DNA of 64,000 nt, taken from positions 52,163,905-52,227,904 of the forward strand of contig CM043962.1 in NCBI GenBank assembly GCA_014529385.2, given 5' to 3'. The stretch's first letter is position 1. The number at the start of each line of letters is the position of its first letter. The notes under the pieces were generated by a model that saw only the letters and a list, made by a program, of their open reading frames with translations, was not told the origin of the DNA and did no database searches. Both the position numbers and the translations under genes were made by a program. The stretch is from Adiantum capillus-veneris. Taxonomy: Eukaryota; Streptophyta; Polypodiopsida; Polypodiales; Pteridaceae. Shown here in pieces: positions 11,906 through 22,905 of the stretch.

Positions 11906-14900
11906 CTGAAAAAATAAGTGGTGTGTGTGGGACATTTTTTTCTCCCAAAAATAGCATGAGCAGACCATTGGCTTTGAACATTAGACTATTCTGCTTGTAT
12001 CTATGGTGTAATGGGACCCAACCCATGCAATCACTCCTCAATATTTTTAACGTGGGTATCTCAAACCTCAGTGTCATTTCTCATTAGAAAAATATTGGAC
12101 TCAAAATCGGGCCTTTTAGCTCTAGAGAGAGAAGGCCATTGCACCAATGAGAGGCAAGGCACTGTAACAAAAGTTTAGAACCTTTACTTCTATGTTATTT
12201 TCTTCATTTTCAAAAAATGGCATAAAAAATACTCCAAAAGTATGATTATTGAGATTATATAAATCTTCACTTTGTTGATGGTGAAAGAAACTACTTTTCT
12301 ATCTTAAATGCTATTAATTTGTGTGCAGCATTTTTGAAACATGTAGCTTAGTTTGACTCTTTTTCAAATCTCCAGTCTTCCAAAGACCTTTTCTTTATTT
12401 CAATTTCATAATTGGCTTGTCTTGACTGGGTTACAAAAAAATGCCATTTTGAGGGTTGAGAATGAAGTCTCAAAGTTTTCAACCCTTTGCATTTCCAATA
12501 TATTAAAATACTAGCACATTCTCTCATATATGGAAACTAGTGTGCTACTTGGATTAGTACATTTGCTCAAATATTGAAATAGGTGTGTATTTCTTTTTCT
12601 AATATTTTTGTTTCTTGTACTAAAATTTCCAACCTGCTCTTTGCTTGGTATTTGTAGTTTGTTTGAGATTGTAAAAAAAGAAACCCAACATACCTACCAC
12701 CTAGCCCTCGAGCTCAAGTTATGGCCTAAGCTAAGGTACCACAAAGTGGTGTCATGCCACAATGCAAGGGGATGAACCAAACCAAAACACCCCCCCCCCC
12801 CCCCTTTTGTGGCACGACAACCACTTCTTTTTGGGTCAAGACTTGCCTATTATTCTATATGCTTAGAATGTGAAAAAAATCTCTTCAATTGGTCAAAAAT
12901 CATTGTTACAAATATACTTCACAGGTTGATATGGACCATTGGAACACTAGAAAATATACTATTGTTAGAAAATATACTTCATAGGTTAATATGGACCATT
13001 GGGACACACAAAAAATTTGGGTCTCAAACTTTTCAAGTCTTCAAACTCACAATTGAAGTGCTCAAATGAGAAAAATGACCCCACCATTGCATGTGGAACA
13101 CTTACAAATACGGCTATAAATCACCCCAATCCAAGCCCTAGAGATCAATAACTTTATGAACTCGGAAAGTTCCACAAAGTGGTTTTCATTCCACAATGTG
13201 AGAGGGGAAGGGGCCCAATGATGTTTCCCCCCCTCCACGTGCATTGTGGCACAACAAATTTTGGGACACTTTTCTGGGATCATAAAGTTCTTGAGCTCTA
13301 GGGCGCCTCATATTGGGATGATTTAAAGCCTTATGCTAATGTTTTTCAATGTTTCACATGCAACATCGTCGTGCCCTAGAACGAGCATCATGGGAATGGA
13401 TGTTATGAGTCCATTTTAGATGTATGATAGTATTTGAAATAATATGCATAAGTGTGTGTGTGTTTTATGAGGCTAAATTATCTATTTCATTTACCTAATA
13501 ACCTTCAAGATAGCTTTCTAAAATTTATTGCCTAGATTTATAAAGATAAAATGTCTTAACGGCTGTGAGTTTTATTTTTTACTTATCTACTTTCATCTTA
13601 TATTTAGTTCCTATAGCTACCATGATTTTACTATATTCTATTTTCTATTTTAAATTGATATTGATTTTTTTTTGGGATGCATACAAACTCTTGGATACTC
13701 TTTTCAAAGATAAAGGTCATGCTTACATGCACTATGATGTGTGTATTGTTGGAAACATAAAGAAGTTCAATGCAAAGGGGTCCACTCAAAGGCTTTTGTA
13801 GAGAGAGAAAACATAGGTTTTGTTGAAATTTTTAGCATCCACTTCCCATCAAAAGTGCTCAATATAAAAGTTGTAATTTTGTGAGCTAAAATACGTTGGT
13901 GCGCCCAGTTTTGGTCGGCCCAAGGAGAGCTCAAAAGCTTGTACATGGGTATTTGCAAACAGATGGCAAAGTGCTTCAGTGGCTATTTGATGCAAGGTAT
14001 GGCAAGCATTGCCAGGATGTGTATGCTAAATGTGGTTGTTCGAAGGTCAGAGCAAGTTTTAGCACTACTGATTGGGGGAGTTGAAAAGGCTCGAAGTGTC
14101 AAGTTTTTTGGTACAGCTTCAAATTTGGGTCTATTCGGCAAGGCTATACCATGGAGAAACCGTCTGTTGTAGATGGACGGCCTTGTCTTTGCTCAATTTT
14201 ATGTGGATTGCACTCGAGCTAGACATCGACAATCGGAAGCATGCAAGGGGGCCAAGTCCAAAGCTTTTTAAAAGCTATTAATTAAAAAAAAGGCGAGTTG
14301 CAGTTGCAGGTGGCGGACTGATTTGCCAGTAAAGGAGAAGCCGCTATCGGCCAGGCATGCGGGAGGAGAAGGAAGCCACCTGTGGCCATGCATATGGTGA
14401 TAAGATGCATGAGTGTGAGGGGGCGGCCTGAGAAGGGGGCCGTTTGAAGGCAGCAGGAGATGGCATGAGGAGGGGACGCTACAGAGGGGTGTGGTGGGCC
14501 TGAGCACGAGACGGCAGTGGGCCGAGGGTGGCCGAGGATGACAGAGGGGCCGGGTGGCCGGCTACAGATGAAGGGCCTACAGTTGCAGGGGGCCGGCAAG
14601 GACCATGAGCAAGGAGGTGGTGGTGCCTAACAGTGATACAGAAGTCAAGTGGGAGGTTGCCAATCAGCGCTGGCTTAAAGCGAGAGCGGATTCAGGAGGT
14701 GAAAAAAGTAGAACTCCATAGCATGACAAAGCATAGCGCTACAGTGGAAGAAAAAGGTCGTGAGCTGAAGAGATGAGGACCCGCCATCTGAAAGGGGGGT
14801 GCTGCAGAAGGCAAGGAGGAGCTGTTAAGAGCGCTGGAAGAAGGAGAGGGTGAAGTAGATGCTTGGACTGCCATGCTCAAGGGCATCAAGAGGCCATAAT

Positions 14901-16122
14901 TATAAGAGATCAATGTGGGAGCGTTGCAGGATGATGGCGCCGTGAGGAGGAAGATGTGTCGGGAATTGCAGACTATAGAGAAGATAGAACACCAAACACT
15001 AAGTCAATTACAGAGGGCTGGTTGAAGGGATCAGAGCCAGAAGTGCGACCAACTGCACGAGAGTAAGAAAGGACCGAAGGCGACCTACTATACAAGAGAC
15101 CGCGAGCGCTTATACAAGGTTGAAAGCTTTCAGCTTCATCAAGGAGCATGTCTGTCTTGAAGTCCTTCAGTAGTTGTTGTTTTAGTGAACATATAACACA
15201 TATATCACTTTTTTTCCCCTAACACACATGCTTATGGGGATGTCTTAAATCTAAGTAGCTCTCGTATGTGGGGATTATCTATTCAAATGTTGTATAAGCC
15301 AATGATCTCAAAATGTTCGTGTATGCCATAAAGTTGAATAGATTGTGATAGAGTGGATGTGTGATCCCGAAAGCATCTGCATGGGTTAACCTATTTTCTA
15401 TCATACGTTTGCGGCTATGAGGTGTATAGAGAGGTTAGAAGCAAAAACCATGGTGATAAGCTTTGTGAATGGATGTACGTAGTCGGGGTTGGTCGTGTTC
15501 GGGCTTGGACAATAGTCATTGCTAGGTTGTGAGTCAAGGTGTGTGTTAAATAGGGGATAGGGGTGCTGTCAAATTACTCGGCTATAGAGAGGCATTTATA
15601 CTGTGTGTTGGTGGTTTTCTGACTTCCCCCTTTCCAACGTGCTCAATGTTTTTCATACGTTTGGACCTACAAACAACGAGATATGACCAAAATGGTGGAC
15701 CCCAATTTGCTTTTCCACGCCAAAAGAACGGGTCATTTTCAATTGTGCTCATCTCCTATTCACATTGAAGCAAGTGGAACAAAGTACCCTCTTCTTCCTT
15801 GTAAAGCAATCAAAAGTTAGTGAATTGAGTGATGTTAGTAGGAGGGAGTGAGACATAGAGAGGACTCTAACTTCTATCTATGCCTTGGGGAAGTTCTATA
15901 TAAATTTGTGAGCATCCTTACATTTTTATAATCTTGTGATCATCTAATGAACACATATATTTCACTCATCAATAAAGGATTTTGGATATCCTAAGAAGGT
16001 TTTGAAGGCTACTAATCATTTTCTTCTTTGACAAATAAACAACATACGTGTGGGTGTATTGTGTAAGGAATTACTCTTTACATTCTTTGTTGTCCTATCT
16101 CTCCATCTTTGTTGTCCTATCT
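11906..16122. other. Gene-poor region left of element A
   Basis: No gene is supported on either strand. A 15-base poly-C run lies at 12790-12804. Imperfect repeats share ATATACTTCA...ATATGGACCATTGG (near 12913 and 12974) and CCACAAAGTGGT...CCACAATG (near 12740 and 13170). The interval 14281-15120 is purine- and GC-rich without a convincing frame. A 17-base unit CTTTGTTGTCCTATCTC is repeated twice just before the terminal repeat of element A. Confidence 0.45.
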
Positions 16123-16177
16123 CATTAGGGGAATTTTGAGGTCATTTTTGTGCCTTTTAGCGTGTAGAGAGAGAGTG
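16123..16177 (+). repeat. Left terminal inverted repeat of element A
   Basis: Begins CATTAGGGGAATTTTGAGGT and is matched in reverse complement by 25978-26032. The first 32 bases have one mismatch; similarity then weakens until a shared TGTAGAGAGAGA. Confidence 0.8.
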
Positions 16178-16504
16178 CTCTCAACCAATGGTTGAAGAGC
16201 TTCCGTTACGGAACCTCTATTTTTGAAAACTCACAAAAAAAAAGCAAATATTCTATCTTTACCGCAACTTTGAGCTGGTAAATAGCAATGTAAACAAGTA
16301 AAAGTGCAAAGGCATTCAATAGCTGTCGCTTTCAGAAAGACGTACTTCTCATATTATATTGTTTTCATTTTGCACGTCGTCATCATAAAACAACGTTTGG
16401 ATTCTATCTCATGATCTTTTCCAGATTTGAACCGTTTTTTGCACATTCTGCTTATTCTTCTCTTGAACTCAGACTAGACTTCTCTGCTCATTAATTTTTT
16501 CACC

Positions 16505-17808
16505 ATGGAATCTTCATCACGATCAAAACGACCAAGAACTTCCATTGAAGCCATTGTCACTTACAACACGACTGATCAAAATGGAGAATGGATTCCAATA
16601 ACTATACACAAAGGAACGTGGATACTGATGCAACAGAACAAGAGAATAAAGTCTTCCACCAAAAACTCTTTCTTGGCGGGATGGAAGGGCATTGTTAAAG
16701 ATTTCAGCTTTGGCGACAACAAAAAATCAATCAAAGAGGTGCTGGTGCAGCATGTGTACATGCATAAAGATCTGCATATTAACTCAGAGAGTTTGCTTTG
16801 CCATTACATAGACCAAACTGTAAGTCTCTTAACTTAAATTCTTATTTGTAATGCATGTTGTATAAGGTTATTTGTTGTACAGATTTGTATCCTTCAAACA
16901 TTATGGAATGGCAGCCAGTAGAATGTGTTATAAATATTCTGGATGTGTGTCATGGATCAATTGGTGAAGAAATATACAAGGGAAGGACTAAGGGTTCATT
17001 GGCAGAGAATGGAATATTCTTCTTTGACCATTATTATGTTCCACCTAGAAGGACTGGAGAACTTGGAGCCACAACTAAGCTAGACTTGCCTGATTTCAAA
17101 AGTGGAGAATGGTCACTCCCTAGCTCAAATACAAGTGAGGGCTACAGGTGCAAACTGTTTTGTGAGATTCAAAAGTGTTTGAAAGCAAACATAGCAAGCA
17201 AACAGAGTAGAATTTCTATATTCATGCCCATTACAGTTTTTGTAGACTTCTTCTCTAATGCTGAAGTCAGAAAATCTAGAACAATGTTTTCAGTGAAGAC
17301 TTTAGACTCAGCAAATGTACTTGAATTTGTGGATGAGGGTTGGAACACCAAAACAGTGAATGGAATCACTTGTAATGTGCAAGCTGGCTCAATTGCTTGC
17401 AAATACATGATAGGGACACAAAACTTCATTATGTCATTTTATTACAGAAGATGGCACTATGTTGGTGGTCAGCTAACTCCACTTGATCAAGACATGGAAG
17501 ACTTCATTGACAGCCCAATAGAAGACATTGATATATGGGTAAACAATGAGCATTTGTCAATTGTAAAGATAAGAGGCATGTGTAGCTTACATCAATTGAG
17601 ATTGGACCTGCAAAATGATGAAATTGAACTGCCCACAACATTCTGTTTTCAAATAAATGGTGGAAAGGTAACTGTTATCACTAAAAGTCTCTTGTTCTCT
17701 TATTGGTTCTTTATTTAACTTGGGCTGTTTTTGTAGGTATCAAAAAGGAATGAAAAGAGGCTACAGTGCAAGGACATCTTGGATGGCATTGTACATTTGG
17801 TGCCTTGA
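16505..17808 (+). CDS. Element A gene 1: uncharacterised, faintly BAH-like protein
   Basis: Starts at ATG 16505 (MESSSRSKRPRTS, a basic N-terminus that could be nuclear). Exons: 16505-16819, 16883-17667 and 17737-17808, about 390 residues. Intron 2 (17668-17736, GTAACT...TTGTAG) joins in phase. Intron 1 (GTAAGT...GTACAG) is one base out of phase; use of a downstream acceptor (...GGCAG at 16914) would restore the frame but skip conserved residues DLYPSN. Homologous to 42993-44333 in element B, sharing a WI/WV-P...KGTW/KGAW start, VQHVY/VQHVF and a FFFDHYYVP/FFYSHSYIVP segment. Order and spacing of those motifs recall a BAH domain (a chromatin reader), but this is only pattern resemblance. I do not recognise the family. 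Confidence 0.6.
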
Positions 17809-18316
17809 ACATCCTTTAAGGCAATTTTGTAACACATGACCTGCAAGGATCTTGTTTTGTATCACATGACCTGCAAGGATCTTATTGAAATAAAGATCTA
17901 AAAGGATCTTTATTTTGTTATTGAAATGCAACTTTTCCAAACATCAATGATTTTACTTCAATGATTTGATTTTGTAACAGAGTCTTAAAACAAGGTGATC
18001 AAAATGTATTCAATTTCAAATATTTGCAATTACATAGACAATTGGATACAAGTGGGCTATAGAATAGACAATTGGATACAAGTGGGCTATAGAATAGACA
18101 ATTGGATACAAGTGGGAAGCTTGATACAAGTGGGCTACAATTAGATACAAGTGGGAAGCTTGATACAAGTGGGTTGCAAAAAGCTTGATACAAGCTTGAT
18201 ACAAAAAGCTTGATACAAGCTTGATACAAAAAGCTTGATACAAGCTTGATACAAAGGGCTATAGAATAGACAATTGGATACAAGTGGGAAGCTTGATACA
18301 AGTGGGCTACAAAAAG
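17809..18316. repeat. Minisatellite between convergent gene 1 and H3-Ulp1 genes
   Basis: From about 18019 to 18315 the sequence is a compound tandem array of TTGGATACAAGTGGGCTATA, AAGCTTGATACAAGTGGG and AAGCTTGATACAAAA units in changing order. It fills the 3' intergenic space and ends right at the H3-Ulp1 stop codon. Minus-strand frames across it are repeat artefacts. Confidence 0.8.
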
Positions 18317-20473
18317 CTAGAATAGTTTTCTGCCAGGAGTTTTCCTGTCCCTAGGGGTTGGTGCTTTTGCAGTGGGCTCTTTTGTCCTGGGAGATTTTCT
18401 TGTGGGCTCTTTGGCAGGAGGGCTTGAGGGCTGCTTCCTCTTTCTCTTATCATCCATCTCTTCACTTGCCTTTTCCTGCTCACCACTCTCTTCTCCCTCT
18501 TCACTTCCCTTTTCCTCTTCTAGTTTTGCTTTCCCCTTTGCCTTTTCTAGCTTTGCTTTCCCCTTTGCCTCTTCTAGTTTTTCTTTCCCCTTTGCCTTTT
18601 CTAGTTTTGCTTTCCCCTTTGCCTTTTCTAGCTCTTCAGAATCATCATCTTTAAATACCTCTTGCAGTCGCCCATTTGCTTCAATCATATACTTGATAAT
18701 CTTTGCTCTTGTCAACCATACATGGTTCTCACTATAGCACTCTCTGTTGATCTATACAAGGCAATAGAAAGCAAGTTTTAGGAAAAATAAAATGAGAAAA
18801 AATACAGCTAGCAAATATGAAATATGCTATACTTCTATATTCTGATTGTCATTGCAGTATATGAAGTCCAAGAGGAGCTTGGCATTTGTCACTACCCTCC
18901 ATCCACATGAATGGCTTTCAGGCTGGATTGGAACCTGCAACTCATTACATGTATTTATGGGAAAAAATATTTGAGGATAATCCATTGAAGTGAACAAAGC
19001 ATAAAGAATTCCAACCTTCACAACTGAAAATTGGATTTCAGTCAGCATCTTTGGCATGGGTGGACAATTCTTCAGTGTCTCTATAAATCTTGTAGCAACA
19101 CTGTCCAAAATTCTTTATTAAAAGTATGTGCTTGAGGTTCTGCTTGTGGTTTACAAAATGTGTCTGCTACTATACTTACAATTTTGCTTGACCATGTACT
19201 CCAGCAAGAGAATTGACAAAGTAGCATTTTCTTTTCACAATATCAATTGCAATTAAACTCCAATGTGAGCTATAAAAACAAGCCTCAGTTAGCCTTCTAA
19301 CATGAATTAGTAAATTCTCTTCACAAGGTGTAGGTAGGAAACTTACCTCTCATGATAGGGAATCAAGAAAATTTCACAGATTTCCAAGTCCACATGAATC
19401 AACCACTTTGTGAGCTCTCTAATATTTGTCTTTGTCCTGAGAAAGTGGGAGATAGAAGGGTCTAAAAATTCCACCTTTTTTTGAAGGTCTGGCTCATATG
19501 TATGCATCATTAACCTGGTACAAGATATTGTTATATAAAGAGTTCTTGCTATAAACAAAAATACATAGGAAAATAAAAGCAACCTGAGGCATGTGATAAG
19601 GAGTGGAGAATTAATCTCCTTGGTCCAGTCCTTGAGAATTTCCAAGGTCTCAGAGTCAAGTGAATTGTAATCCTCCCTAGGATCCTCCTCACTGAATAGA
19701 GCGACAACAAAACCAGTAGGATTGACACTCCTCAAGAGGGGCACTAGTTGAGGTTCCAACAGGTCAAGCTCCTTTCTCTCTGCAATTTCCTTGTCTTCCT
19801 TTGCTCTCTTTTTCCTTTCCTTTTCCTCTTCTTCAGTAATATCAACTACTCCTACTTCAGGCTCCTTGGGCTTCCTCCATGGAGGAATGTTGAGAATATT
19901 AAAGGCCTTAATATCATGCATAGGGACAGGCTCCAACATTCTTGAAAACCTGTATCTCAGCCTCCTGAGGGTGATCATGTCTTTGTCCATCAAAGTAACC
20001 CTATGGGCATGAGCTGCACAGATATAGGCATCTTGGAAAAGCTCAATCATAAAGTCCTCAGAAGCCTCTTGGATACATGCTAATGCAGTTCTAGTCCACC
20101 TCATGTCAATCTTGTACTCCTCTGCAACTTGTCTGCATAGTCTTTGGAAGGGCAGTTTGGGAATTGCAAGATTGATGGCCTTTATGGCCTTCCTTATCTC
20201 TCTTAGACATTTGACCCCCTGCTTGAACTTTCTCTTTGTAAGGAGAGGCTTAAGCTGCACTGGCTTGAAAGCTTTCCTCTGATGTGTAGTCTTTCTTTTG
20301 CTTGGTTGAGGGTCAGGTGTACTTGGTTTAGGGTCCTTCCTCTGAGATGTGCTCTCCTTTGGTTTTGAAGTACCAGCTAAAGCTTTGCTAGGCTGAGCTT
20401 CTTCTTCATCTTCGGATAGAGGCTTATCAACCGGCTTATCAACCTTCCTTGCAGTCTTCTTGGTCCTTGCCAT
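18317..20473 (-). CDS. Histone H3-Ulp1 protease fusion protein, intact six-exon gene (element A)
   Basis: Exons 20473-19584, 19514-19347, 19269-19180, 19100-19016, 18934-18833 and 18751-18317 all join at GT-AG sites in phase and give 589 residues without a stop. Residues 1-10 are MARTKKTARK, nearly the canonical H3 tail. Residues 11-80 are a charged linker. Residues 82-178 are an H3 histone fold with LREIRK, LPFQRL, EYKIDMRW, ALACIQEASEDF, LFQDAYICAAHAHRVT and KDM. An acidic/basic linker follows. The Ulp1/C48 region has HWSLIAID (His355), FVNSL (Asn372 for the usual Asp), Gln415 and SCGW (Cys421); the 17/43/6 spacing equals that of yeast Ulp1. Residues 446-589 include KAKGKAKLEK-type repeats and a proline/lysine tail like histone H1. 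Expected role: a nuclear chromatin protein and SUMO-type protease; activity with Asn is uncertain. The start was chosen for the H3 tail; the frame is open further upstream. Confidence 0.88.
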
Positions 20474-20529
20474 CTTCAAAAGGGATTTCCGTACATAGTG
20501 GAACACAACAAACATTAGTAAAAAAAGTA

Positions 20530-21290
20530 AACGATGTATATTTAGTGGCACACATTTCCGTACATAGTGGAACACATTGCGGTGACAACCCGTAGGCGAA
20601 ATCACAAAGGGACCAATGTCCTCACACTAACGGTGGTCGCGCACGGCGTGATGGAGCATTACAAAATATGGTGACACTTCGTACGCGAAATTGCGAAAGT
20701 AGCACAGTCTTTCCACTTACCAAATTCGCGCACGGGGTGACGGGAGTCCCAAGCAGTGATAACCTCTTAAACATCTTGAGACACATGTTGTACGCATGGT
20801 GAAAATAATGGCACATATGAGGTTCACATCGTAAACATGATCACATATGTGGACATAGTGGAACACATTGCCTTGAAACTCTGTAAGCGAAATGACAAAA
20901 TGTCCTTCAAAATGTATATTTAGTGGCACACATTTCCGTACATAGTGGAACACATTGCGATGACACCTCGTACGCGAAATCACAAAGGGACCAAAGTCCT
21001 AACACTAACGGTGATCGCGCATGATGTGACGGAGCATTACACAGAAACGGTGACACTTCGTACACGAAATTTCGAAGGGAGCAAAGTCCTCCCACTTACC
21101 AAATTCGCGCACGGGGTGACGGGAAAACCAAGCGGTGAAAACCTCTTGAGGTACACATTAAGGTACACATTGTAAACATGATCACATATGTGGACATAGT
21201 AGAACACATTGCTTTGAAACTCGGTACGCGAAATGATAAAAGAGGCAAAGTCTTCTCACTTACGAATATCGCGCACGGTGTACGCTCAAA
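20530..21290. promoter_or_regulatory. Iteron-like 378-bp duplication in the divergent promoter of A
   Basis: A unit of about 378 bases beginning ATGTATATTTAGTGGCACAC at 20534 recurs at 20912. Within it GTACGCGAAAT or close variants occur six times in the same orientation, near 20592, 20681, 20883, 20970, 21060 and 21224. AAATTCGCGCACGGGGTGAC occurs twice. It lies between the H3-Ulp1 start (20473, minus) and the gene 3 start (21871, plus) and is richer in CpG than its surroundings. It could bind a regulator or the transposase. Small frames inside it are repeat artefacts. Confidence 0.7.
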
Positions 21291-21870
21291 GCGCTCAAAA
21301 TTTTGGGTTGTGGAACTCCTTAAAAACCTTATTCAAAATGAGCTTAGTTTGGGCTTTAAGGATGTTTATATAGGGTGCATGGCGCAAGTCCCTAGGTGCC
21401 TAAAAACTAGCCGTTGGACCAAACTTCGAGGCGGCAACGGATTTGCACACTTCCCGAGGCGGCGTTTTTGCCCATAAAAGGAACCTACCCAACCCGTTGA
21501 TTCGCTTATTGTCATTCACGAATTTAAGCCTCCAACCCTCCAAGCGACACACCGCGACACCCGTGCGCGATTTTGGTGGACGTCAACCTCTTCCTAGCAA
21601 TAGGAAAACGCGTACCAAGTGTCACATTGTGCGCGTTGTTAGTGAGTGACGAGTTTCTCTTAACTTCTCAAATTTCGCATAGCAAGTGACAAACATAGCA
21701 TGTCACAATTTTATGTAATTCTTTTTTGCTTGCGCTTAATTTGTGCTCCTAATTTGCTTGACAATTTTATGCTTTTAATTTGTTTGTAGACTTGATATAA
21801 AGAAGGGTGGTTAATGTCTTGATAGACTTCTCTTTTCTCTTTTTCAGCTTAGCATCTGTGGATTGTCATA
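21291..21870. other. 5' region of element A gene 3
   Basis: No supported coding sequence. It begins CpG-rich, next to the iteron block, and becomes AT-rich before the gene 3 start. Confidence 0.4.
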
Positions 21871-22899
21871 ATGGATACAGAGGATATACAAGAGACCGCT
21901 GATGATAGGCTAATGTCTTTTCTTTACAAAGTTAATGAACTTACAAGATTTCAAAGTGCCAAACAGATTTTTAATGCTGCCTTTGATCTTTAAGCACTTG
22001 TGGATGGCTTCTCTACACAAATTAGTGACTTGAAAGAGATATATACATAATTGATCAGAGATCACAGGCTTGATCTAAGGGAAGATTATGCTTTGGCAGT
22101 TTTGGCTGAGTGGGGATCTAATGACATAGGATTTATTGATTACTCACCTTGCCCCTTAGCAGTCTTGGACACAGAGGCAGAAAATTTTATTGACAGCTCA
22201 AGTGTTGGAAAGCATGTGCAGGACATTGTTCTGAGATATGAGCAACAGGGTGTACCTTCTGAAGAGGAGTTCAATGAGATCCAGAAAAGGCTCCAAATAG
22301 AGCATATGGGAGAGGAAAAGACCAGAGATTATGAAGTAAGGCCAACTAGATCCATTGATATATGGGAACCTGACTTGTTTGAGGAGGATGAGTCTCCTAA
22401 GGTATGTTAATGACCATTTTGCCCTGTCTTATTAATGTGCTGAACAATTAACCAAGACATATTTTTGCAGATTGAAATACTGGACACAGACAAATTCCTT
22501 GGCAGGGGGAAGGGTTCCAGACCCTTAAATTTAGGAAGGAACCAGAGCTTGGGACACTTTATTGGGAAGCTCAACAAAGAGACTGTAATTATATTCCATA
22601 ACAAGTTTACAAGAGAACCATTGCTGCCAATGCTTGCAATTAAAGCACTTACAAAGGTTGTTGGTTCATATCAGCTTCCTCCAGGGTTAGAGAAGTTAAT
22701 ATTGGTGGAAAAGGAGGAAGCCATCAGAATTTTTGGATTCTTCCCTGGCCTTACTGGTTCTAGAGCTGGTTATTTTGCAACAATGGCATCCTATGTGCTT
22801 GCCCACTCTGGGGACCTCAAGAGACAAATGATAGGCTACAATAAGCAGAAGTTTCTGAAGTTTAGGGGTGAAGTTGATGTACCTTCATCAAAAGACTGA
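21871..22899 (+). pseudogene. Element A gene 3: uncharacterised protein, two nonsense codons
   Basis: Exon 1 is 21871-22401 (ATGGATACAGAGG start) and exon 2 is 22471-22899, joined in phase at AAG|GTATGT...TTTTGCAG. The conceptual product is about 320 residues. Two TAA codons (near 21991 and 22048) interrupt exon 1. The homologue in element B is 44580-46156. Best conserved is exon 2: FHNKFT in A versus IHNEFT in B, preceded by an LGHF/LAHYLGQL stretch and followed by a hydrophobic segment. The intron position is also conserved. No known domain is recognised. The stop codon lies six bases from the stop of the convergent transposase gene. Confidence 0.68.
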
Positions 22900-22905
22900 C
22901 TTTGC

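Noticed and set aside
13890-13930. Primer binding site TTGGTGCGCCCAG of another LTR element
   Set aside because: No LTR end (CA) precedes it and no gag or pol frame follows.
14268-14913. Proline/serine-rich minus-strand frames near 14.3-14.9 kb
   Set aside because: They follow from GC- and purine-rich composition on the plus strand; overlapping frames are all equally open.
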